Shown here: in pieces, positions 1 to 7,065 of the stretch
Layout of the letters: each line of letters begins with the position of its first letter
How positions within the stretch are numbered: the first letter of the stretch is position 1
Virus record (IMG/VR): IMGVR_UViG_3300031569_000042
Location: 1 to 23,533 of that record
Source of the DNA: a virus
DNA length: 23,533 bases
Direction: 5' to 3' (one strand)
The notes under the pieces: generated by a model
The model's input: only the letters and a program-made list of their open reading frames with translations
The model's database searches: none
What the model was told of the DNA's origin: nothing
Translations under genes and position numbers: made by a program

Positions 1-183
1 AAGTCTTCTGAATTAGACAAACTGGTAGCACTACGAGTCTTAGGAGTTTCTTACTTAAACTGCGCCAAGTTATTACATAGGGGCCAGAGTGCTATCGTTT
101 CAGCTATCGCATACAATGATTTGTACGGTAAAATTGATAGTCAAAGAAAAGAAAAAATAACCCAAATAATGAGAGCCTTATAA
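1..183 (+). CDS. C-terminal end of a small helix-turn-helix-like protein (partial)
   Basis: An open frame enters from the left edge and runs 60 codons to TAA at 181-183. The visible part is lysine-rich and helical. The stretch GVSYLNCAKLLHRGQSAIVS has the spacing of a helix-turn-helix: a small residue in the first helix, a turn around HRG, then a second helix with regular hydrophobics. A small DNA-binding or regulatory protein is therefore possible, but this is inference from pattern only. It lies 2 bases upstream of the next gene and is in the same operon. The N-terminus is outside the window, so full size and family cannot be judged. Confidence 0.6.
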   Translation, partial: KSSELDKLVALRVLGVSYLNCAKLLHRGQSAIVSAIAYNDLYGKIDSQRKEKITQIMRAL

Positions 184-185
184 AC

Positions 186-374
186 ATGACTGAACTAATG
201 ATTAAGACACTGAAAAATAAATCACTAAAGGAAAAGATTGCAGCGTCTAAAGCCCGTACTAAGATTGAAACGGAAATAACAAACTATGAAGAGGGTGTTA
301 GAAGAGGTGGTCAGTTTGTAGCATACAATGAGGATATGATAGCTAAGTTAAAGCTTAGGCTGGAGGATCTATGA
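186..374 (+). CDS. Small hypothetical protein, 62 aa
   Basis: This short, highly charged protein (many Lys, Glu and Arg) is predicted to be mostly alpha-helical: an N-terminal Lys-rich stretch, then an Arg/Glu-rich segment, ending KLKLRLEDL, which could form a short coiled coil. No known domain is recognised. The start ATG follows the previous stop by 2 bases; the nearest upstream purine stretch (GAGAG) is far, so translation probably depends on coupling. Its TGA overlaps the ATG of the following gene (ATGA at 371-374). Its place directly before the primase-helicase suggests an early or replication-associated accessory role, but nothing in the sequence proves it. Confidence 0.65.
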   Translation: MTELMIKTLKNKSLKEKIAASKARTKIETEITNYEEGVRRGGQFVAYNEDMIAKLKLRLEDL

Positions 375-598
375 ACCTAACAGATCAGCAGATTGAAGAG
401 TTGGTAATATCTGAGTTAAAGAATTACTATAACGTCCTAGACCATGCGGTAGAGGATAGAGGGTGGTATCCGACCACTAGGGAAAGGGATAACGACAGAG
501 TTACCCTAGCAGCAATCATTAACTTATTGACACACTACCTAACAAAAGAGGATCACGATAAATGGCTATCAACTATTCGGCAGGTAACGCAGAAGTAG
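371..598 (+). CDS. Small acidic hypothetical protein, 75 aa
   Basis: This is an acidic, helical protein with no recognised domain. The pattern of a conserved-looking core (ELKNYYNVLDHAVED, then LAAIINLLTHYLTKEDHDKW) resembles small phage proteins that often sit beside replication genes, but I cannot assign it to a named family. It begins at an ATGA overlap with the upstream gene and overlaps the primase-helicase start by 37 bases, so the primase ribosome binding site (AGAGG at about 546-551) is inside this gene. That nesting suggests coupled translation of the two. Confidence 0.65.
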   Translation: MNLTDQQIEELVISELKNYYNVLDHAVEDRGWYPTTRERDNDRVTLAAIINLLTHYLTKEDHDKWLSTIRQVTQK

Positions 599-2232
599 AC
601 AGTAGAGGCCCATGCTCTAAGTGTGGATCTAAAGATAATTTAGTTAAGTATAAAGACGGTCACGCTACCTGCTATTCTGTAGGCTGTGGTCACTTCATTA
701 AAGCAGGTGAATCAATGCACAATCAATCGACAGTAGTTCCTACCCCTCCGCGTAAAGAGGTAAAGCAGGAGGATCTAATCAAGGGCACTAAAGGCTCTAT
801 ACCAGACCGCAGGTTATCCCAAGATATTCTAGACAAGTTTGGCGTTACGATAGAGTATGACGCTAAAGGAGATATCACTAAACACCACTACCCGTACTAC
901 AACAGCGACAATAAGATTGTGGCCTTGAAGACAAGGGTAACTAAGTATAAGCAATTCTTTTGCAGTGGTAATCTAGGGGACGCAGGACTGTTCGGTCAGA
1001 ATGTATTTGAGGGTCGTGCTGGTGGACGCTATATAACGGTCACTGAAGGTGAGTTAGATGCCCTAGCAGTTAGTTCTATGTTTCACGGTAAATGGCCTGT
1101 AGTAAGCTTAAAGAACGGCTCAGGTAGTGCGGTGAAGGGAATCAAGGAATCACTTGAGTTTTTGGAGTCGTTTGATAGTGTCATACTGTGTATGGATCAA
1201 GATGATGCAGGTTCAGATGCGACTAAGAATATCGTAGACTTATTCTCACCTAACAAAGTCAAAGTAATGCAGATGCCTTTTAAAGATGCGTCTGAGATGT
1301 TGATGAAGGGTAAGGTTAAAGAGTTTACCGAGTGCTGGTGGTCTGCTAAACCTCATCGACCTGCTGGCGTAGTCTCTTTGTCTGATGCAGGTAACTGGGA
1401 TCTATTCGTAAAGCGAGGTACTGAAGAAGTCACGCCACTACCTAAAGCATTCGGTTCATTAAATGCCATGATGAATGGTGGTATTGCGGCTGGTGAAATT
1501 ACTGTACTAGGGGCGTTAACGTCTATCGGTAAGAGTACCGTAGTCTATAACCTAGTCTACGATATGTTGATGGAGTCTAATAAGCGTATAGGCTGTATTT
1601 TCCTAGAGGCTGATGTCGGTGAAACGATAGAGAAATTAATATCAGTACATATCGGTCAGAACATATCTAACGTACCTCAACCTGAACGAGACTACGACCA
1701 GTTACATAAGAAGTATTCGGAATTAGCTGATACAGATAAGTTACACATACTAGACCATCAAGGGGCACTAGAGGCTGATGAACTGTTCTCTAAGATGCGT
1801 TACATGGTTAAAGGGCTAGACTGTGATGTTCTTATACTAGATCCTCTACAGGCTGCTGTGACCTCCAATGAGAATGGAACCATAGATGCCTTTATGGATA
1901 AATGCCTTAAACTAGCTAAGGAAACTGGAGTTAGTATTATTGTAGTTAGTCACATGAGGAAACCTAGTGCTAAGGATGCACACGATGTAAACGAATATGA
2001 TATGAAGGGATCAGGATCTATTAACCAGATTGCATTCAACACTATCCTATTAAGCCGTGACAAATTAGCTGAAGATGAGTATGCTAGGAACTGTACTAAG
2101 ATCCAGCTAGTTAAATGTCGTAGGACAGGTAATACAGGCGTAGGTGGGTGGTTGTTCTATAACTCAGATACTAGCCGATTAGAGGCTGGTCAGGCCCCGA
2201 TAATACAGGAAACAAGTAATTATGACTTCTAA
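562..2232 (+). CDS. Fused DNA primase-helicase, T7 gp4 type
   Basis: This bifunctional replication protein of 556 aa synthesises primers and unwinds DNA at the phage fork. The N-terminal zinc-binding domain is C18-x2-C21 and C37-x4-C42. The TOPRIM primase core has TEGELDA (E162) and MDQDDAG (D212, D214, D215). After a linker, a DnaB/RecA-like helicase domain has Walker A GALTSIGKST (317-326), Walker B LILD (D427), and a KGSGSINQ segment typical of motif H4. Length is close to T7 gp4 (566 aa). The start lies inside the preceding gene and the end overlaps the polymerase ATG by 11 bases. An internal ATG at 715 (Met52), just after the zinc domain and preceded by AGGTGA, could make a helicase-only form like T7 gp4B; this is inferred. 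Confidence 0.96.
   Translation: MAINYSAGNAEVDSRGPCSKCGSKDNLVKYKDGHATCYSVGCGHFIKAGESMHNQSTVVPTPPRKEVKQEDLIKGTKGSIPDRRLSQDILDKFGVTIEYDAKGDITKHHYPYYNSDNKIVALKTRVTKYKQFFCSGNLGDAGLFGQNVFEGRAGGRYITVTEGELDALAVSSMFHGKWPVVSLKNGSGSAVKGIKESLEFLESFDSVILCMDQDDAGSDATKNIVDLFSPNKVKVMQMPFKDASEMLMKGKVKEFTECWWSAKPHRPAGVVSLSDAGNWDLFVKRGTEEVTPLPKAFGSLNAMMNGGIAAGEITVLGALTSIGKSTVVYNLVYDMLMESNKRIGCIFLEADVGETIEKLISVHIGQNISNVPQPERDYDQLHKKYSELADTDKLHILDHQGALEADELFSKMRYMVKGLDCDVLILDPLQAAVTSNENGTIDAFMDKCLKLAKETGVSIIVVSHMRKPSAKDAHDVNEYDMKGSGSINQIAFNTILLSRDKLAEDEYARNCTKIQLVKCRRTGNTGVGGWLFYNSDTSRLEAGQAPIIQETSNYDF
715..2232 (+). other. Possible internal start giving a short helicase form (4B-like)
   Basis: ATG 715-717 is in frame as Met52 of the primase-helicase and sits 10 residues after the last zinc-binding Cys (C42). 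AGGTGA at 705-710 lies 4 bases upstream, a usable ribosome binding site. In T7, gp4B starts at an internal Met64 just after the zinc domain and lacks primase activity. The matching position suggests the same two-form strategy here; it is unproven. Confidence 0.45.
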
Positions 2233-3955
2233 ATCTATAGTTCTGGACATCGAAGCTAATGACTTTAATCCAGACAAGATATGGTGTGTAGTCACCTTAG
2301 ACATCAATACTAAAACGTCTACCCAGTACGTCAATAATCTAGCCCAGTTAAAGACTGATTTGTTAGACGTTACTGAGATCATAGGCCACAACATACTAGG
2401 TTATGATATACCTGTATTGGAACGTCTATTAGGTATTGACTTCAGCAACATCAAACTAACCGATACTTTAGTCTTGTCTAGACTTGCAGATCCAGCGCGT
2501 CAGGGTGGGCATTCTCTAGCATCATGGGGACAGCGTTTAGGTTATCCAAAAGGTAAGTTCACTGACTTCAGTTATTATAGTGATGAGATGCTAGAGTATT
2601 GTATTACCGATACTGAAGTAAATTTATTCACCTATCGTAAGTTACTAAAAGAAGTTAAGGATTTTTCTGTAGAGTCTATCCAACTAGAGATGGACGTACA
2701 TAAAATCATAGCTGAACAGACCCGTAGTGGTTGGTTACTGGACGAAAAGAAAGCCTTTATATTGTTAGCTGAACTCAAAGAGAGCATGATGAATGCAGAA
2801 GCTACAGTCCGTAAACGCTTTACACCTTTGCCAGTATGGGTAGAAAAGAACTACCCTAAGAACCCACTAAAGAAAGACGGTACTGAAGCAGCCATCATGG
2901 GTAAGCATAGAGATCAAGGCTTTCATCATAACTCACAAGGCAGTTATGGTGTCTTTGAATACCCTATCTTTAACTTAGGTAGTCGCCAACAGATCGGACG
3001 TTACTTGATCCACTTTGGTTGGAAGCCTACTGAGTTTACTGAGACAGGATTACCTAAGATAGACGAGAAAGTATTAGAAGATGTAAACATACCTGAAGCA
3101 GTGATGATCAAAGAGTTTCTATTACTCCAGAAGCGCGTAGGAATGGTTCTAAGTTGGGTAGAGTCTGTAGCAGACGATGGCAGAGTACACGGCTACGTTA
3201 ATGCTATAGGCGCTCAAACAAACCGTATGACGCACAGCAGCCCTAATGTTGCCCAAGTCCCTGCATCATACAGCCCGTATGGTAAAGAGTGCCGTGAGTG
3301 CTGGATAGTGCCTAAAGGGTATAAGCTAGTTGGTTGTGACGCTTCTGGCCTAGAATTGAGAATGCTCGCCCACTACATGAATGATGAAGAGTACATCAGT
3401 CAGATTATAGACGGTGATATACATTCCTACAATCAGGAGATGGCTGGACTACCTTCTAGAGATCAGGCCAAGACAATGATATATGCTCTCTGCTATGGGG
3501 CTGGTGACGTTAAGATGGGCACTATAATCAATGGATCTGCCGCAGAAGGTAAGCAGCTAAAAGCCACTCTATTCAATAACATTCCTTCACTAGCTGACTT
3601 AATTACTAAGATTAAGAAAGCTTCTAACAGGGGATATTTGAAGGGCTTGGACGGTCGTAAAATCTGGGTTAGGTCTGAACACTCAGCCCCTAATTTTCTC
3701 TTACAGTCAGCAGGAGCGATTGTTATGAAAAAGGCACTTGTGTTATTATACAACAGTGCTAGAGAAGAAAAGCTAGACTTTACTTTTGTAGGTAACATCC
3801 ACGATGAGTATCAGACTCAAGTGCTGGAGGCACACTCAGAACGCTTTGGTGTATTGGCTGTAGAAGCTATCGTTAATGCTGGTATAGAGTTAAACATGAA
3901 CTGTCCATTGGACGGAGAATCTAAGATAGGGAATAATTGGTATGAGTGCCACTAA
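2222..3955 (+). CDS. DNA polymerase, family A (T7 gp5/Pol I type)
   Basis: This is the replicative polymerase with 3'-5' proofreading. The exonuclease domain shows DIE (D9, E11), GHNILGYDIP (D62) and YCITD (Y126, D130). The polymerase domain shows motif A DASGLELR (D373), motif B RDQAKTMIYALCYG (R413, K417, Y421, Y425) and motif C HDE (527-529). At 577 aa it is about 125 residues shorter than T7 gp5 (704 aa); the thioredoxin-binding insert of the thumb appears absent or much reduced, so processivity may not use host thioredoxin. Tyr421 aligns with T7 Tyr526 and E. coli Phe762, a residue tied to nucleotide selection. It overlaps both neighbours by a few bases, with AGGAA upstream of its ATG. 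Confidence 0.97.
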   Translation: MTSKSIVLDIEANDFNPDKIWCVVTLDINTKTSTQYVNNLAQLKTDLLDVTEIIGHNILGYDIPVLERLLGIDFSNIKLTDTLVLSRLADPARQGGHSLASWGQRLGYPKGKFTDFSYYSDEMLEYCITDTEVNLFTYRKLLKEVKDFSVESIQLEMDVHKIIAEQTRSGWLLDEKKAFILLAELKESMMNAEATVRKRFTPLPVWVEKNYPKNPLKKDGTEAAIMGKHRDQGFHHNSQGSYGVFEYPIFNLGSRQQIGRYLIHFGWKPTEFTETGLPKIDEKVLEDVNIPEAVMIKEFLLLQKRVGMVLSWVESVADDGRVHGYVNAIGAQTNRMTHSSPNVAQVPASYSPYGKECRECWIVPKGYKLVGCDASGLELRMLAHYMNDEEYISQIIDGDIHSYNQEMAGLPSRDQAKTMIYALCYGAGDVKMGTIINGSAAEGKQLKATLFNNIPSLADLITKIKKASNRGYLKGLDGRKIWVRSEHSAPNFLLQSAGAIVMKKALVLLYNSAREEKLDFTFVGNIHDEYQTQVLEAHSERFGVLAVEAIVNAGIELNMNCPLDGESKIGNNWYECH

Positions 3956-4310
3956 ACTGTGTACTAGCTGTGACATAACGAAGCCTATAAGAGGTTTCGA
4001 TAAAGACGGTACAAAAAAAGACAAGCTACAAGGAACCTGTAAGTCCTGTAGAAAAGATTACAGACTAAAACTTAGCTTAGATAAATTCAATATAACAATG
4101 GATAAGTATAAAGAGATGCTTAAAGCCCAGAACCATCTATGCGGTATATGCTTTGTAGATGAAGGTAAGTCCTTATGTATAGACCATGATCATCTAACTA
4201 ACAAGGTTAGAGGATTACTCTGTAGTAGATGCAATAAAGGACTAGGTTTACTTGGCGATAGTGTAGCCGCAGTTAAGTCAGCATTAAATTATTTTGAGAG
4301 GTGCAAATGA
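3942..4310 (+). CDS. Recombination endonuclease VII-like HNH nuclease
   Basis: This 122-aa protein matches the T4 endonuclease VII fold in its second half: C67-x2-C70, DHDH at 81-84, the VRGLLCSRCN stretch with C94-x2-C97 and N98, and a C-terminal helix ending in YF. These are the zinc ligands and the Asp-His-Asn catalytic set of the family, which resolves branched DNA. The first 36 residues form an extra zinc ribbon (C7-x2-C10, C33-x2-C36), probably for DNA binding. The start overlaps the polymerase end by 14 bases, with AGGGA upstream. The stop overlaps the ATG of the exonuclease. It could also be a free-standing HNH homing-type nuclease, but its fixed operon position favours a DNA-processing role. 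Confidence 0.9.
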   Translation: MSATKLCTSCDITKPIRGFDKDGTKKDKLQGTCKSCRKDYRLKLSLDKFNITMDKYKEMLKAQNHLCGICFVDEGKSLCIDHDHLTNKVRGLLCSRCNKGLGLLGDSVAAVKSALNYFERCK

Positions 4311-5146
4311 AAACATTAGACACATTAATAGAAGATGTTTATTCGGTAGTCAAGAATAGCAAAGCAGATCCAGACGTAGATGTTGATGCGATATTTGATC
4401 TGTTCGGGACTAACGTAAAGGAGGCTGTATTTAAGTCATTGTTTGAAGAGCGCGGAGACTCCACACGATTGCGTATGTCGTCCGTAGGCAAACCTGATAG
4501 ACAGGTATGGCTTAACTCCAAAGACTACCCTAAAGAGGAATTAGAGCCCTCTACGTTGATTAAGTTCCTGTACGGTCATGTAATAGAAGAGTTAGTCTTA
4601 TTGTTAGTACGTCTAGGTGGTCACACTGTAGCTAATGAACAAGATAAGGTAGAGGTTAATGGAGTCAAGGGCTCTATGGACTGTACTATTGATGGTAAGC
4701 TTATTGATGTTAAATCAGCCTCTAGCTACGCCTTTAAAAAGTTCAAGGATAACACTGTAGAGTTTGACGATCCCTTTGGTTATGTAGATCAGCTAAAAGG
4801 GTATGGTGCAGGGCTAGGAGTTAAGGAGGGTGGATGGCTTGCTATGGACAAAGGCAATGGACATTTAGCCTTAGCAATGATAGACTTGACTGAAGGTGAA
4901 AGCATTGAGGACAGGATCACTCACTTAAAAGATATTGTATCTAAAGATGAAATGCCTGAGCCATGTAGCTACCCAGTACCAGATGGTAAAAGTGGGAATA
5001 TGAAGTTATCTACACAATGCTCTTACTGTCCTTATAAGCATACTTGCTACCCTGAATTAAGGACTTTCTTGTATAGTACAGGCCCTAAGTTCCTAACGGA
5101 AGTTTGGAGTTTACCTAGAGTAATTGAAATAACCGAGACTAAGTAA
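4307..5146 (+). CDS. PD-(D/E)XK exonuclease, Cas4/RecB-like
   Basis: This 279-aa nuclease probably replaces T7 gp6 exonuclease in primer removal, recombination or host DNA breakdown. The visible nuclease core is GHVIEE (E94), then GSMD (D125), IDVKS (D134, K136), and QLKGY (Q162, Y166), the order seen in RecB-family nucleases. The C-terminus carries C220, C238, C241 and C247 with C-x2-C-x5-C spacing, like the iron-sulphur cysteines of Cas4/AddB enzymes. The position of the usual N-terminal cluster cysteine (in RMSSVGKPDR) has no Cys. I chose ATG 4307 over the upstream GTG 4301 because GAGAGG lies 6 bases before it and ATGA overlaps the previous stop. The cluster is inferred. Confidence 0.85.
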   Translation: MKTLDTLIEDVYSVVKNSKADPDVDVDAIFDLFGTNVKEAVFKSLFEERGDSTRLRMSSVGKPDRQVWLNSKDYPKEELEPSTLIKFLYGHVIEELVLLLVRLGGHTVANEQDKVEVNGVKGSMDCTIDGKLIDVKSASSYAFKKFKDNTVEFDDPFGYVDQLKGYGAGLGVKEGGWLAMDKGNGHLALAMIDLTEGESIEDRITHLKDIVSKDEMPEPCSYPVPDGKSGNMKLSTQCSYCPYKHTCYPELRTFLYSTGPKFLTEVWSLPRVIEITETK

Positions 5147-5147
5147 C

Positions 5148-5336
5148 ATGAGTGTAAAGTTTAAAGTAGTACAGACTCCACGATCTGAGCGTTTTGAAGA
5201 GCAGATCAACATACTATTGAATCTAGGATGGGCACTACACGGCAGTCCTTTTATTGATGGTACAGGTCAAATGGTACAGGCGTTATTAAAGGATATTCCA
5301 GATGTCAAAAAAGCAACTGCCAAAGTACCGAAGTAA
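5148..5336 (+). CDS. DUF1737-like small protein, 62 aa
   Basis: The core resembles DUF1737: FKVVQT near the N-terminus, then an amphipathic stretch with EEQINILLNLGWALHGSPF, and a final MVQALLK, fitting the family's 'vn..i..GW...G' and 'y.QA' pattern. The family is common in phages and bacteria and has no settled function. The gene starts 2 bases after the exonuclease stop and overlaps the endonuclease I gene by 35 bases; the AAGGA used by that next gene is within this one. The operon context suggests a minor role in DNA metabolism, which is inference. Confidence 0.75.
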   Translation: MSVKFKVVQTPRSERFEEQINILLNLGWALHGSPFIDGTGQMVQALLKDIPDVKKATAKVPK

Positions 5337-5682
5337 ACTAGAAGCTAGGGTAGCTTTAGGTTTATCTGAATGGGAGTACGAATCTGAAAAGATGGGGTAC
5401 ATCATCCATAAGACCTATAATCCAGACTTCATTAAGGGTAATATCTTTATCGAAGTCAAAGGATTCTTTAGGTCTGGAGACACCCAGAAGTATAAAGCTA
5501 TCCACGACCAGATGCTAAAAGAGAATAAGATACTTGTCTTTGTCTGGTCTAAGCCCCATCAGAAACTACGGAAAGGATCTAAACTAACTAACGCTGGCTG
5601 GTGTGATAAGCACGACATTAAATGGTTCTCACAAGATGATATGAAAGCCCTTAATAAGTGGAGTAAGACAGCCAATGGCTAA
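5302..5682 (+). CDS. Endonuclease I, T7 gp3-like Holliday junction resolvase
   Basis: The 126-aa protein matches T7 endonuclease I in order and spacing of its active site: SKLE (E14), YNPDF (D42), IFIEVKG (E51, K53). The family's later stretch KGSKLTNAGWCDKH and IKWF is also present. T7 gp3 uses the equivalent Glu, Asp, Glu and Lys to cut branched DNA, needed for maturation and recycling of host DNA. Length is a little under T7 gp3 (149 aa); the missing part is at the C-terminal tail. ATG 5302 is preceded by AAGGA with 8-base spacing and overlaps the preceding gene. Confidence 0.92.
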   Translation: MSKKQLPKYRSKLEARVALGLSEWEYESEKMGYIIHKTYNPDFIKGNIFIEVKGFFRSGDTQKYKAIHDQMLKENKILVFVWSKPHQKLRKGSKLTNAGWCDKHDIKWFSQDDMKALNKWSKTANG

Positions 5683-5836
5683 GACAGTAGAGGAACTAAT
5701 CGAAGACATAACCAGAGACTACGATGTAGACCTGTTAGTTGAGATATTATGTATTTCTGCTGAAGAGTTGTTAGAGAGGTTTGACGATAAATTAATGATT
5801 GCTATAGAGCGAGGGGATTTTGAAGATGGAACCTAA
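5675..5836 (+). CDS. Small acidic protein, 53 aa
   Basis: This short gene was read directly: ATG at 5675, TAA at 5834-5836. It encodes a very acidic helical protein with the core LVEILCISAEELLERFDDKL. It overlaps the endonuclease I gene by 8 bases and the DUF3310 gene by 11 bases, each in a different frame, which is the packing expected of a genuine gene in this operon; without it there would be a gap of 143 bases on an otherwise gap-free arm. GGAG lies upstream of the start. From memory, similar short LVE.L.IS.E.LL.RF proteins occur in marine podoviruses. Function unknown. Confidence 0.8.
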   Translation: MAKTVEELIEDITRDYDVDLLVEILCISAEELLERFDDKLMIAIERGDFEDGT

Positions 5837-6059
5837 TTCATCACTAGACACTCAAGTAGGAGGTAGTCACTATCAGATGGGAGGCATTCAGCCTATTGAA
5901 TACATTCACGCTAACAACCTGTCCTTTATCGAAGGTAGTATTGTAAAGTACATATCTAGGTGGCGTAATAAGAATGGTGTGGAGGATCTAGAGAAGATCA
6001 AACATTACATAGACCTTCTCATAGAGTTAGAAGATAATGTAGGTAATAGAAAGAAGTAA
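5826..6059 (+). CDS. DUF3310 protein, 77 aa
   Basis: The sequence has the DUF3310 signature: VGGSHYQMGGIQPIEYIHAN, then FIEGSIVKYISRWRNKNGVEDLEKIKHYIDLL. A DUF3310 region occurs in T7 gp1.7, a phage nucleotide kinase, so a role in nucleotide metabolism is often suggested, but this short form has no recognisable nucleotide-binding loop and its activity is open. I chose ATG 5826, which has GAGGGG about 10 bases upstream, over the in-frame TTG at 5820. It overlaps the end of the 53-aa gene and is the last gene of the rightward arm, directly before the terminator. Confidence 0.85.
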   Translation: MEPNSSLDTQVGGSHYQMGGIQPIEYIHANNLSFIEGSIVKYISRWRNKNGVEDLEKIKHYIDLLIELEDNVGNRKK

Positions 6060-6062
6060 ACA

Positions 6063-6098
6063 AAAAAGGCCCCAAAGAGAAATCTGAGGGGCCTTTTT
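6063..6098. terminator. Bidirectional intrinsic terminator between the convergent arms
   Basis: AAAAAGGCCCC (6063-6073) pairs with GGGGCCTTTTT (6088-6098) around a 14-base loop. The GC core followed by a T run on either strand gives a rho-independent terminator for both directions. It lies 3 bases after the last rightward gene and 13 bases beyond the last leftward gene, the only place where the two arms meet. Confidence 0.93.
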
Positions 6099-6111
6099 AT
6101 TTGCCTAAAAT

Positions 6112-7053
6112 TTAGTCTAGAGATCCCTCGTTAGTCATCGACTTACTGTGTCTATTACTCTGCTTTCGGTGAGACATTATTTCATTACCTTCTGCGTCTA
6201 AGTAAGTGACTTTTTCCCTGTAAGTTTTATCCCCTATTTTAACTAAGTCCTTTTCTAGTTTCCAAGAAGAAATAGGAGGGAAGCCATAAGACTCAGCAGC
6301 CATATTATAGTCTGCTGCCTTACGCGCTATAAGACCGCCTAACGGCCTCATTTTACCGTCTTTAGGGTCGTTAGTAGACACTCCATCTAATAACTGATTC
6401 TTTAAGCTAGACTGTACAGCCTTGACTTGATCTTCACCTGTAAGATCCATAGCAGCATTAAGGCTTTTCTTTAGCTCGTCTGCGCCTGACATCCCTTGAT
6501 TCCATACAGTGCTAACTAATGTTTCCTGTAAGCCACTACGCATATCATCAAACTCAGGGTAGGAACTCTGAAGCTGGCCTACTCTTTGATTAATTAAGTT
6601 TGTTGCTGCCGACTTGTAATCCACTACTCCATCAGGGCCAGTAAAGTCTGTCATGTTTAAATCTGCCATACCCTCCTTTAGTCCATAGGGCATAGTGTCT
6701 GCTCCACCTTCTACACTCTTATGTTTAAATATACCTTCTGATTTATCGAAATCTGATATAATTTTATCTACTAAGCTAAGACCAGAATCTACTTCTACCG
6801 CTTCTGCCTCTAGATCAGGTGCTACCGTGTCGGCTATAGTGTCTTCAAACAGACCAGCCTCTAACTGAACAGCCTCACCGCCAGACCTAGACGTTTCTAT
6901 AGCTTGTGTCATGTTAGCATTCTCTGGAGTACCTGCTGCCCTCTTGAGAGCGTCAGAAGCTTTAGCAGCTATCATTTCACCATCTATAGAAGACCACATC
7001 CCAGATAACTCTTGCTTCCCTCGCTCGTACTGAGCCATCATCTCTTCTAACAT
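6112..7053 (-). CDS. Virion protein with GH24 lysozyme-like region
   Basis: This 313-aa protein is the last leftward gene. Residues 1-90 are acidic and helical. Residues about 92-250 show a GH24 (T4 lysozyme-like) pattern: KSEGIF (E106), EGGADTMPYG (D119, T120), a helix with LVSTVWNQG (185-187) matching the family's 'sf.fN.G', and GLIARKAAD (240-248) matching the usual 'GL..RR..E'. The Glu-Asp-Thr order fits the T4 lysozyme triad, though the Glu-Thr gap is 14 rather than 15 residues. It most likely cuts cell wall during DNA entry as part of the virion, or serves as the lysis enzyme. Start ATG has AAGGA 8 bases upstream. The fold call is from pattern only. Confidence 0.6.
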   Translation of the reverse strand: MLEEMMAQYERGKQELSGMWSSIDGEMIAAKASDALKRAAGTPENANMTQAIETSRSGGEAVQLEAGLFEDTIADTVAPDLEAEAVEVDSGLSLVDKIISDFDKSEGIFKHKSVEGGADTMPYGLKEGMADLNMTDFTGPDGVVDYKSAATNLINQRVGQLQSSYPEFDDMRSGLQETLVSTVWNQGMSGADELKKSLNAAMDLTGEDQVKAVQSSLKNQLLDGVSTNDPKDGKMRPLGGLIARKAADYNMAAESYGFPPISSWKLEKDLVKIGDKTYREKVTYLDAEGNEIMSHRKQSNRHSKSMTNEGSLD

Positions 7054-7065
7054 TAGTTCATTCCT

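Noticed and set aside
3942-4310. HNH nuclease as evidence of an intron or inserted homing element
   Set aside because: Polymerase and exonuclease are intact on either side and the gene overlaps both by a few bases, so no insertion or splicing is implied.
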